From DUNY01 sp964520055 (GTDB taxonomy: Bacteria > Bacillota > Thermosediminibacteria > Thermosediminibacterales > Tepidanaerobacteraceae): a stretch of 5,793 nt of DNA. Under the pieces are notes generated by a model that was not told the origin of the DNA, ran no database searches, and worked only from the letters and a program-made list of their open reading frames with translations. Both the position numbers and the translations under genes were made by a program. Location of the stretch: NCBI GenBank assembly GCA_964520055.1, contig CAZFME010000125.1, positions 1 through 5,793 on the forward strand, written 5' to 3'. This document shows, piece by piece, positions 1 to 5,300 of this stretch. Each line of letters begins with the position of its first letter. The first letter of the stretch is position 1.

Positions 1-2
1 TC

Positions 3-638
3 CAAAAAGTAAAGAACAGGGGATTTTTATTTACTTTCTATAACTCTTCCGAGTGGGATCTTAATATCCATCTAATTTTTGGGAAAAAATATAACTTCAT
101 TATTGATACTGGTTTAGGTTCTTTTAGTATTGACCCAATAAAAAAATACATCAATAAGGATAGTAAACCGATTATTGTAATCAATACCCATTATCATTGG
201 GATCATATTTGGGGAAATGGTGAATTCAAGGATTCTATCATTATCTCCCACAGACTGTGCAGAGAAATCATTGAAGAAAAATGGTATGATATGATCAAAG
301 ACAATAAGGATTACTGCTATGGAAATGTAGAAAAATGTCTTCCTAATTTGGTTTTTGAAAAGGAACTGTATTTTCCGGATGATAAAATAAGAATTATCTA
401 TACACCTGGTCATACAATAGATTGTATCAGCGTGATAGATGAAGAAGAAAAGGTAATCAATGTAGGTGATAATATAGGGGATACAATCGAAGAAATTGTC
501 CCGGAGATTGATTGTGATAAAAAACTATACATAGACACTCTTTTAAAGTATAGGGAAATAGACTTTGACACTTGTGTTTCCGGGCATAATATAGTATTGG
601 GTAAAAAAGTTGTTGAAGACATACTTAAAAAGCTGTAA
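3..638 (+). CDS. MBL-fold metallo-hydrolase, N-terminus cut by window edge
   Basis: The reading frame is open from base 3 to the TAA at 636-638, giving 211 residues with no start codon in the window before the conserved core, so the gene begins upstream. The metallo-beta-lactamase metal ligands appear in order. They are the HxHxDH motif as THYHWDH (visible residues 62-68), a histidine in ISH (83), PGHT (135-138), the aspartate of VGD (156) and a final SGH histidine (195). The segment IIDTGLGS (33-40) is the usual strand and turn before the first motif. This is the full ligand set of a binuclear metal hydrolase of the glyoxalase II/lactonase-like group, probably cytoplasmic since no membrane segment is visible. 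Only a few N-terminal residues are likely missing. Substrate cannot be told from sequence: these proteins act on thioesters, lactones, phosphodiesters and others. It converges on the DUF4153 gene across a shared hairpin. Confidence 0.9.
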   Translation, partial: QKVKNRGFLFTFYNSSEWDLNIHLIFGKKYNFIIDTGLGSFSIDPIKKYINKDSKPIIVINTHYHWDHIWGNGEFKDSIIISHRLCREIIEEKWYDMIKDNKDYCYGNVEKCLPNLVFEKELYFPDDKIRIIYTPGHTIDCISVIDEEEKVINVGDNIGDTIEEIVPEIDCDKKLYIDTLLKYREIDFDTCVSGHNIVLGKKVVEDILKKL

Positions 639-653
639 AACTTCACAAAAGTA

Positions 654-690
654 TTTTTAAAGCCGGGTATTAACTGCCCGGCTTTAAAAA
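654..690. terminator. Bidirectional terminator-like hairpin between convergent genes
   Basis: A perfect 14-bp inverted repeat has arms at 654-667 (TTTTTAAAGCCGGG) and 677-690 (CCCGGCTTTAAAAA), with a 9-nt loop. It lies 15 bases after the stop of the MBL gene. On the minus strand its first arm codes for the last residues (FLKPG) of the DUF4153 protein, whose stop codon at 670-672 sits in the loop. The GC core is GCCGGG/CCCGGC. On either strand only three T follow the core before an A run, so it is a weaker terminator than the other two in this window; its shared position between convergent ends supports a two-way role. Confidence 0.7.
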
Positions 691-2409
691 TATGTATAAA
701 TCCATCCAATCGATATTTATCTGTCCTATAGATTCGTCCTCATTACCTCCAAAATTTTTAAAAACATACAGGACTTTAATATCTTTGCCCTGATCCAAAA
801 CGGTCATAGCCTTTCTTCCTAATTCATTTATATTAGTGTTATTTTTATGTATTGTGGTAGCGATATCTGCTACATTTTTACTATATACTTCAATACCGTT
901 TTTTGTAATTTTCATGTTGTTGTCAGTTGAAGAAAGCGACATTTTATATCCATCATTGAATTGGGTGTTTACGGGCATATGTGAGTTGGTATGTATGAAG
1001 TAATCATAATCTTTTATATCTACAAAGACATCATTTTCCTTGAGATTGTGATTGAAGTAATGTGTGGCATTCCAGTAAGACAGTTCAAAGCCGAAAACCT
1101 CTTCCATTTGATTTAAAGTAAAATCTTTGGGAATATATTTAACTTCACTGAGGTCATGACGATCGGAAAAATAGGTTAGAATTGAGCTTATCTCCTTTTT
1201 ATCTGCAGGGGTTATCGCTGATTCCGGTTTAATTATACTTTTGTCTTTTACCATATCGTATTTTTCCAGGATTTTTTCGAGTCGCATATTTTGACTAAGC
1301 TTTGAAATGGAAAAACTGCTCCAGGGGCCCACTACCGTTAGGACTGTTATCAAAGCCAGTGAAATAGCAAGCATGATGTTTCGGGCCTCTTTGATGAAAA
1401 TATAATATATCATAGATCCGGTAACCCACAGTCCTGCAACTAAAACCAAATATCGGCTTTCAGTAATTCCAAATGCCTTTATTCGTATACCCATTGCGAC
1501 AAACATCATTGCCAGAAGTGGAATAATCATTTTAGGTAAAAAAGATATAAAAACCTTGACCCACTGGTTTGTGTTGCGTAGGGGATAAACCAAGAAGATA
1601 ACAAGAGTGCTTATAATTGAGTACCATAAAACAAGATGTGATACAATACCTACCGGCCATTTTAAAGTAATCAATATCTTAGCAAAAAAGGCGTAAAGTA
1701 TGGCGGTATAAATGACTATTATCGGCATTACAATGTAAAGAAGCAAAACTTTCAGTACTTTGGAGTAGTCAATGACATCCAGTTTCTGATCCTGTTGTGG
1801 AATATCTGCCAAGAAAAATGCCGGTGCGAACACCCCTACGACTACAAGCCAAATATCAAAATATAGTCTACTGGAAATGCTGACCGAAAAGAGTTGATTA
1901 ATCGTAAAAATTATGGCAGCTAGACCTGCGAATAATACTAATGAATAGATATATGTTACAAAAAATCTTGAAAATAATGTGATCACATAGAGCTCATAGT
2001 TTTCTTTCCTATAAAAATACGGTATGAAAGAAAAGGCCAAATAAAAAGCAAGGGTAAAGGCTGCATATCTCATCATGGATATGGTTTTCAAATCCTTCAA
2101 CATAAAAAAATAATAAAAGACCAGGAGAAGGGCGGCACTAGTATACATTAAGCCTTTCACGCTTTTCTTTAAGTGTGGCATTTTCTCAAATAACATTTTT
2201 AAACATAGGGTTATAGGTATACCAAGAGCTAAAATCAAGGCAAGTCGCTGTAGCAGATCTGAGGTTTGCCTTGGGAAACCACCATGGTTCAAAACAATGA
2301 GAATTGATGTCGTGAGTATACATAAAACCACAGTTTCGGGGAAACGTCTTAAACTGAAGGCTAGTTTTTCCACTAAAGTCCTGCAAAGGGAGATAGCCCG
2401 TTTTATCAT
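670..2409 (-). CDS. DUF4153-type polytopic membrane protein
   Basis: This 579-residue protein has about eleven hydrophobic segments, roughly at residues 25-41, 53-70, 88-103, 113-132, 145-171, 183-201, 217-243, 256-275, 291-307, 319-338 and 345-362. A charged, largely soluble C-terminal domain of about 215 residues follows. The stretch NQWVKVFISFLPKMIIPLLA, then GIRIKAFGITESRY (307-320), matches my recollection of the DUF4153 family. The biochemical role of that family is not established; a membrane sensor or envelope function is only a guess. The start is ATG at 2407-2409, with GAGGTG (2417-2422 on the plus strand) 7 bases upstream. A promoter with a perfect TATAAT lies just before it. The gene stands alone on the minus strand and ends inside the shared hairpin at 654-690. 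Which side of the membrane the C-terminal domain faces depends on the exact segment count and is not settled here. Confidence 0.85.
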   Translation of the reverse strand: MIKRAISLCRTLVEKLAFSLRRFPETVVLCILTTSILIVLNHGGFPRQTSDLLQRLALILALGIPITLCLKMLFEKMPHLKKSVKGLMYTSAALLLVFYYFFMLKDLKTISMMRYAAFTLAFYLAFSFIPYFYRKENYELYVITLFSRFFVTYIYSLVLFAGLAAIIFTINQLFSVSISSRLYFDIWLVVVGVFAPAFFLADIPQQDQKLDVIDYSKVLKVLLLYIVMPIIVIYTAILYAFFAKILITLKWPVGIVSHLVLWYSIISTLVIFLVYPLRNTNQWVKVFISFLPKMIIPLLAMMFVAMGIRIKAFGITESRYLVLVAGLWVTGSMIYYIFIKEARNIMLAISLALITVLTVVGPWSSFSISKLSQNMRLEKILEKYDMVKDKSIIKPESAITPADKKEISSILTYFSDRHDLSEVKYIPKDFTLNQMEEVFGFELSYWNATHYFNHNLKENDVFVDIKDYDYFIHTNSHMPVNTQFNDGYKMSLSSTDNNMKITKNGIEVYSKNVADIATTIHKNNTNINELGRKAMTVLDQGKDIKVLYVFKNFGGNEDESIGQINIDWMDLYIFLKPGS

Positions 2410-2451
2410 ATTTTAACACCTCGAATCGTAACTTTTTACATGCCAAGTATT

Positions 2452-2480
2452 ATTATATAATATGCTCTTAGTAACTTAAA
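2452..2480 (-). promoter_or_regulatory. Promoter for the DUF4153 gene
   Basis: Read on the minus strand, a perfect -10 TATAAT (plus-strand 2452-2457) is preceded after exactly 17 bases by TTTAAG (2475-2480), which is a weak -35. Start of transcription would fall near 2445, giving a leader of about 36 bases that contains the GAGGTG ribosome binding site. The same AT-rich stretch also reads as TATAAT on the plus strand (2456-2461), so the direction rests on spacing and gene position. Confidence 0.55.
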
Positions 2481-2493
2481 GCAGAAGAGTAAA

Positions 2494-2522
2494 TGGCAAA
2501 TTTTCTGTAAATATGCTATAAT
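2494..2522 (+). promoter_or_regulatory. Extended -10 promoter for the ligase gene or its leader RNA
   Basis: TATAAT at 2517-2522 is preceded by TGC, giving the extended -10 form TGnTATAAT. A weak -35 (TGGCAA, 2494-2499) lies 17 bases upstream. Transcription would start near 2529, exactly where a small hairpin begins, and the untranslated leader before the ligase ATG would be about 115 bases. Confidence 0.6.
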
Positions 2523-2528
2523 ATATTT

Positions 2529-2607
2529 CTGGGGATGTCCCAGGCTTGTTGTTAAAGCAAATAATTATTTTATAAAAGAGCTATGGCATCCATAGCTCTC
2601 TTTGTGT
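2529..2607 (+). ncRNA. Candidate structured leader or small RNA upstream of the ligase
   Basis: A transcript from the extended -10 promoter would begin with a 5-bp hairpin (CTGGG at 2529-2533, CCCAG at 2539-2543). A weak 4-bp stem (GCTT 2544-2547, AAGC 2555-2558), an AU-rich linker and the strong 10-bp hairpin at 2577-2599 follow. That is the shape of a short terminated RNA of about 75-80 bases, or of an attenuated leader. I recognise no known riboswitch class, and the T-box signature AGGGTGGNACCGCG is absent. No small ORF with a ribosome binding site was noticed inside it. The existence of a discrete RNA is inferred from the signals only. Confidence 0.3.
2577..2607 (+). terminator. Terminator-like hairpin inside the ligase leader
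   Basis: The arms AGAGCTATGG (2577-2586) and CCATAGCTCT (2590-2599) pair perfectly over 10 bp around a 3-base loop. The tail is CTTTGTGT, only partly T-rich. It lies between the plus-strand promoter and the ribosome binding site of the ligase. It could therefore reduce read-through into that gene, end a small RNA, or simply stabilise the 5' end of the message. Efficient termination is uncertain because the T-run is short and interrupted. Confidence 0.45.
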
Positions 2608-2643
2608 ACAGTTCTAAAGTTTATCAGGAGGTAGTGTTTAATA

Positions 2644-3657
2644 ATGAAAATTGCTATATTAACCGATGAACCCCGTATTCAACATCTACCGGGGGAAGAG
2701 GGTTTGAGTGAGGATTTGCAAAAACGAAGGACGATCAAAGATCTAAAAAAAGTAATTTCAAAGCGATTTGAGTGTATATCCTTAAATGCTGATAATAACT
2801 TATTAACGAAATTGGAAAAGGAAAAAGTGGATTTAGTCTTCAATCTTTGCAATGGTATCCGAGGAAAAACGAGGCTAGCTCAAATTCCGGCTCTTTTGGA
2901 GTTCGCCGGTATTCCTTATACTGGTTCATCTATTTTAGGCCATACCTTGGCTATACACAAAAACTATGCATGTAGAATATTTAACGACTTTGATGTACCG
3001 ACTCCGGGGTTTATTTCCATCCAAAACACTGATGAGTTAAGTAGACTAAAAACTAAAAATATAAGATTTCCCGTCCTTGTAAAACCCTGTGACGAGGGTT
3101 CGGGTAGAGGTATTCACCAGGACAGTCTAATATATGATATGAGTTCACTTGAAAAAAAAGTAAAGGAAGAGCTCAAGATCTACAACCCACCCATCATGAT
3201 AACCGAATATATTGAAGGTCGGGAGTTCACTGTAGGGATTTTGGGAAACTGCGATGATCTCAAAGTTTTGCCTATCTTGGAGATAAACTTTGAAAAACTT
3301 CCGGACAACCTAGTCAAATTTTACAGTTTTGAAGTTAAATCCAATTACGAAGATCAGACCGTTTTCAAATGTCCAGCTCCATTGGATGATTTGTTAAGGG
3401 ATAAAATAGTTGATATTGCTAAAAAAGCTTATAAAGCTCTGAATATGAGAGACTACGCCAGAGTGGACATAAGGCTGAAGGGCAGTACCCCATATGTCCT
3501 GGAAATCAATTCATTGCCTGGCTTACAAAAAGGTTACAGTGATATAACAAAGATGTCCGGTGCTTGTTGCCTGGGTTATAATGGGCTCATTTATCAAATC
3601 ATCAACAATGCAATTAATCGCTATAAACAAACTCATGTGAAAACAAAGGTAATTTAA
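2644..3657 (+). CDS. ATP-grasp ligase related to D-alanine--D-alanine ligase
   Basis: This 337-residue protein has the three-part Ddl layout: an N-terminal domain, then the two ATP-grasp subdomains. Visible marks are FNLCNGIRGK (66-75), IPYTGS (90-95), a lysine at 106 in the ATP-site helix, VLVKPCDEGSGRGI (144-157), EYIEGREFTVG (188-198), RVDIR (273-277) and LEINSLPGL (286-294). D275, E287 and N289 match the magnesium ligands of Ddl enzymes. The substrate-side motif of true Ddl, HGxxGEDG, reads NGIRGKTR here, and the SPG-like loop reads SLPG. ATP-dependent amide bond formation through an acyl phosphate is expected from the family; D-Ala-D-Ala as product is doubtful, so no ddl symbol is given. 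The start is ATG after AGGAGGT (2626-2632) with an 11-base gap. It is a single-gene unit between its own promoter and a strong terminator, with no membrane or export signal. Confidence 0.85.
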   Translation: MKIAILTDEPRIQHLPGEEGLSEDLQKRRTIKDLKKVISKRFECISLNADNNLLTKLEKEKVDLVFNLCNGIRGKTRLAQIPALLEFAGIPYTGSSILGHTLAIHKNYACRIFNDFDVPTPGFISIQNTDELSRLKTKNIRFPVLVKPCDEGSGRGIHQDSLIYDMSSLEKKVKEELKIYNPPIMITEYIEGREFTVGILGNCDDLKVLPILEINFEKLPDNLVKFYSFEVKSNYEDQTVFKCPAPLDDLLRDKIVDIAKKAYKALNMRDYARVDIRLKGSTPYVLEINSLPGLQKGYSDITKMSGACCLGYNGLIYQIINNAINRYKQTHVKTKVI

Positions 3658-3670
3658 TTGATTATTAATT

Positions 3671-3698
3671 AAAACCGAAGCACTGACTTCGGTTTTTT
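3671..3698 (+). terminator. Intrinsic terminator after the ligase gene
   Basis: AAAACCGAAG (3671-3680) pairs perfectly with CTTCGGTTTT (3687-3696) around a 6-base loop, and the T-run continues to 3698 to give six T. It lies 13 bases after the stop codon. The A-run on the 5' side means it could also work in reverse. Confidence 0.92.
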
Positions 3699-3709
3699 GT
3701 TATTACTTC

Positions 3710-3738
3710 TTTAAAATAATGCAGGCATTTGATATAAT
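3710..3738 (+). promoter_or_regulatory. Promoter for the phosphatase-RDD unit
   Basis: A perfect TATAAT (3733-3738) is preceded by TGA, giving an extended -10, and by TTTAAA (3710-3715) at exactly 17 bases. It begins 11 bases after the ligase terminator and gives a leader of about 40 bases before the ATG at 3787. Confidence 0.7.
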
Positions 3739-3786
3739 AAGCTCGGGAAAGATTGGAATAATTTAAAAAGAACGGAGTACTAGTAA

Positions 3787-4608
3787 ATGCAGGATTATAA
3801 ATGGATTGTTTGTGATTTAGATTGTACATTGCTAAACTCTGCCAAAGAAATAACTGATGAAAATCGAAACGCTATAGGTTTATTAAAGAAAAAAGGTAAA
3901 CAAGTTATTATAGCTACCGGCAGGCTTGACTTGATTTCCAACAAGTATGTTGATGAATTGGGATTAATGACTCCTATCATTGCATGTAATGGTGCTTTAA
4001 TAAAAGATATTCATAATGATAAGGTGTTATATATGAAATGTATTAAGCCGGTTGTTGCCTCAGATGTTCTAGACTTTTGTGAAAAAAATCAACTGGACTA
4101 TTTGGTATATACTCCAAAGACCATTTATTACAGTGAAAATTCCAAACGCATCAATTTTATAAGAGAATATAACAATAATGTAAAAAAAGAATTACAAGTC
4201 CCTAATTACAGTGTTAAAGCATTGGATATTTTAAATCAAGATATAATTAAGGTTTTAATAACGAGCCAAGATGACCACATCCTAGAAAAGTTAAATGAAG
4301 GTATCAACAAAGAGGGCAGGTTGACTATTGTAAGGTCAGAGAAAGGGCTAATTGACATTATGAATTCTGGTATATCTAAAGGTGGTGCCCTCGTTACACT
4401 AGCGGAACATCTGAATATGGATCTTAAAGATACGGTAGTATTTGGTGATAATTATAATGATATAAGTATGTTTAAAGTTGCAGGTCTATCCATAGCTGTA
4501 GCTAATGCCGAAGAAGATCTAAAACAGGCTGCAGACTATATAACCTTGTCAAATGATGAATCAGGGGTAGGCCATGCAATTTATAAATATGTATTAAAAG
4601 AAAACTAA
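3787..4608 (+). CDS. Cof-type HAD-superfamily hydrolase (phosphatase)
   Basis: This 273-residue soluble protein carries all four HAD motifs. Motif I is DLDCT (10-14), with D10 the predicted nucleophile and D12 the acid/base. Motif II is the threonine of IIATGR (T44). Motif III is the lysine of GISKGGAL (K198). Motif IV is GDNYND (220-225) with D221 and D225 as magnesium ligands. The length and the roughly 100-residue insert between motifs II and III fit a type IIB (C2B) capped Cof/YidA-like phosphatase. These act on small phosphorylated metabolites such as sugar phosphates, flavin mononucleotide or pyridoxal phosphate; the substrate cannot be read here. Motif I has Cys where Gly is usual. The start is ATG with GGAG (3774-3777) 9 bases upstream. 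The RDD gene follows after 61 bases with no terminator noticed between, so the two are probably co-transcribed. Confidence 0.92.
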   Translation: MQDYKWIVCDLDCTLLNSAKEITDENRNAIGLLKKKGKQVIIATGRLDLISNKYVDELGLMTPIIACNGALIKDIHNDKVLYMKCIKPVVASDVLDFCEKNQLDYLVYTPKTIYYSENSKRINFIREYNNNVKKELQVPNYSVKALDILNQDIIKVLITSQDDHILEKLNEGINKEGRLTIVRSEKGLIDIMNSGISKGGALVTLAEHLNMDLKDTVVFGDNYNDISMFKVAGLSIAVANAEEDLKQAADYITLSNDESGVGHAIYKYVLKEN

Positions 4609-4653
4609 TATAAAATTTACCTGTGAGAAAATCCTTATTCAAATTTAAGAAAT

Positions 4654-4662
4654 GGGAGGAGG
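4654..4662 (+). promoter_or_regulatory. Ribosome binding site that sets a TTG start
   Basis: GGGAGGAGG at 4654-4662 is an almost ideal Shine-Dalgarno sequence. It lies 7 bases before the TTG at 4670-4672 and overlaps the in-frame ATG at 4652. The ATG has no ribosome binding site of its own, and translating from it would give the glycine-rich run MGGGV, which is simply the translated Shine-Dalgarno sequence. Confidence 0.85.
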
Positions 4663-4669
4663 AGTAGGA

Positions 4670-5137
4670 TTGAACTATCCCAAGGCAGATCTTTTCAAAC
4701 GTTTTATCGCATCTTTAATCGACGGAGTTATAGCCAGTATTCTTATTTATGTACCTGTATTAGGAGGTATTGTAAGTACGGTTTATACACTGACAAAAGA
4801 TGTGATAGCTTATGAAATTACTAAAAACCCTGATTTTAAAAATAGAAGTTTAGGCAAAAAAATAATGGGTTTGGAAGTAGCTAGCCTGGAGGGCCAGGAT
4901 ATGGACTGGACGTTGAGCATCAGGAGAAACTTGCCTATTGCTATTGGCAGTGTTTGTGCTATTGTTCCCATCATCGGATGGATAATAGGTGCTATAATAG
5001 GATGTATTATTTCAATAATAGAGGTTGTTCTTGTATTGACAGATAACAAAGGTAGAAGACTGGGTGACAGGTGGGCCAATACCCAGGTAGTGTGTACTGA
5101 GGATTTGGCAAATAAGGAAGACATTATAGATATCTAA
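4670..5137 (+). CDS. RDD-family small membrane protein
   Basis: This is a 155-residue protein if started at TTG 4670, as the Shine-Dalgarno position indicates; an in-frame ATG at 4652 would add six residues. The RDD signature is present. The first hydrophobic region opens with KRFIASLIDG (Arg 11, Asp 18). A middle loop holds RSLGKKIMGLEV (59-70), matching the family pattern GxxLGKxxxGLxV. After the second hydrophobic region (about 90-124) comes GRRLGDRWANTQVV (128-141), the usual C-terminal Asp element. The second region contains a GxxxGxxxG spacing (Gly 103, 107, 111), a helix-packing pattern. RDD proteins are inner-membrane proteins whose role is mostly unknown; a few have been linked to ion transport. 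It lies 61 bases after the HAD phosphatase gene and is closed by a terminator, so it is probably the second gene of a two-gene unit. Confidence 0.85.
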   Translation: MNYPKADLFKRFIASLIDGVIASILIYVPVLGGIVSTVYTLTKDVIAYEITKNPDFKNRSLGKKIMGLEVASLEGQDMDWTLSIRRNLPIAIGSVCAIVPIIGWIIGAIIGCIISIIEVVLVLTDNKGRRLGDRWANTQVVCTEDLANKEDIIDI

Positions 5138-5169
5138 TTTATCATTGTAGGGCTGCTGGATATTTTCTG

Positions 5170-5210
5170 AAACCGTTGACCTCTTAGAGTAGGAGGACGA
5201 CGGTTTTTTT
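5170..5210 (+). terminator. Intrinsic terminator after the RDD gene
   Basis: AAACCGT (5170-5176) pairs with ACGGTTT (5200-5206). The stem continues through a T-G wobble and a G-C pair, then an A-A mismatch, then CCTC/GAGG (5180-5183 with 5192-5195). A run of seven T (5204-5210) follows. It lies 33 bases after the RDD stop codon and separates that unit from the carboxypeptidase gene. Confidence 0.88.
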
Positions 5211-5231
5211 AACTATAATCATTAACAGGAA

Positions 5232-5260
5232 TTGTCTTATAAATGAAAATCAATTACAAT
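5232..5260 (+). promoter_or_regulatory. Promoter for the D,D-carboxypeptidase gene
   Basis: TTGTCT (5232-5237, four of six consensus bases) and TACAAT (5255-5260, five of six) are separated by exactly 17 bases. Transcription would start near 5267, about 34 bases before the ATG at 5301. It looks like a vegetative sigma-A promoter; I saw no clear sporulation sigma-F or sigma-G pattern, which is relevant because dacF is a sporulation gene in Bacillus subtilis. Confidence 0.6.
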
Positions 5261-5300
5261 AAAACTGGTTGAAAGTATATTACATACATGAGGAGAAAAA

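Noticed and set aside
114..413. Minus-strand ORF antisense to the MBL gene
   Set aside because: It is antisense to a clear metal-motif coding region, and I saw no recognisable domain in its translation.
291..638. A short 115-residue gene starting at ATG 291
   Set aside because: The HxHxDH metal motif lies upstream in the same frame (about 186-206), so the ATG is an internal methionine of the edge-truncated MBL protein.
2186..2446. Minus-strand ORF in another frame at the start of the DUF4153 gene
   Set aside because: It overlaps the membrane-protein coding region, its ATG has no good ribosome binding site, and its product resembles no family I know.
2435..2463. Plus-strand promoter TTTACA with TATAAT or TAATAT
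   Set aside because: The perfect TATAAT gives only a 15-base spacer and the 17-base version needs TAATAT. The stretch is better explained as the minus-strand promoter, and the extended -10 at 2517 serves the plus strand.
2529..2640. T-box, preQ1 or fluoride riboswitch in the ligase leader
   Set aside because: The conserved T-box sequence is absent, and the small hairpins do not match the preQ1 or fluoride consensus as I know them.
2410..2643. A small protein gene in the divergent intergenic region
   Set aside because: No ATG, GTG or TTG with both a ribosome binding site and an open frame of useful length was noticed.
4810..5124. Minus-strand ORF opposite the RDD gene
   Set aside because: The plus strand carries the RDD signature residues and a strong ribosome binding site; the reverse frame is a by-product.
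5214..5219. TATAAT as the -10 of the carboxypeptidase promoter
   Set aside because: Its -35 would fall inside the RDD terminator stem with no good match; the pair at 5232-5260 has correct spacing and better hexamers.
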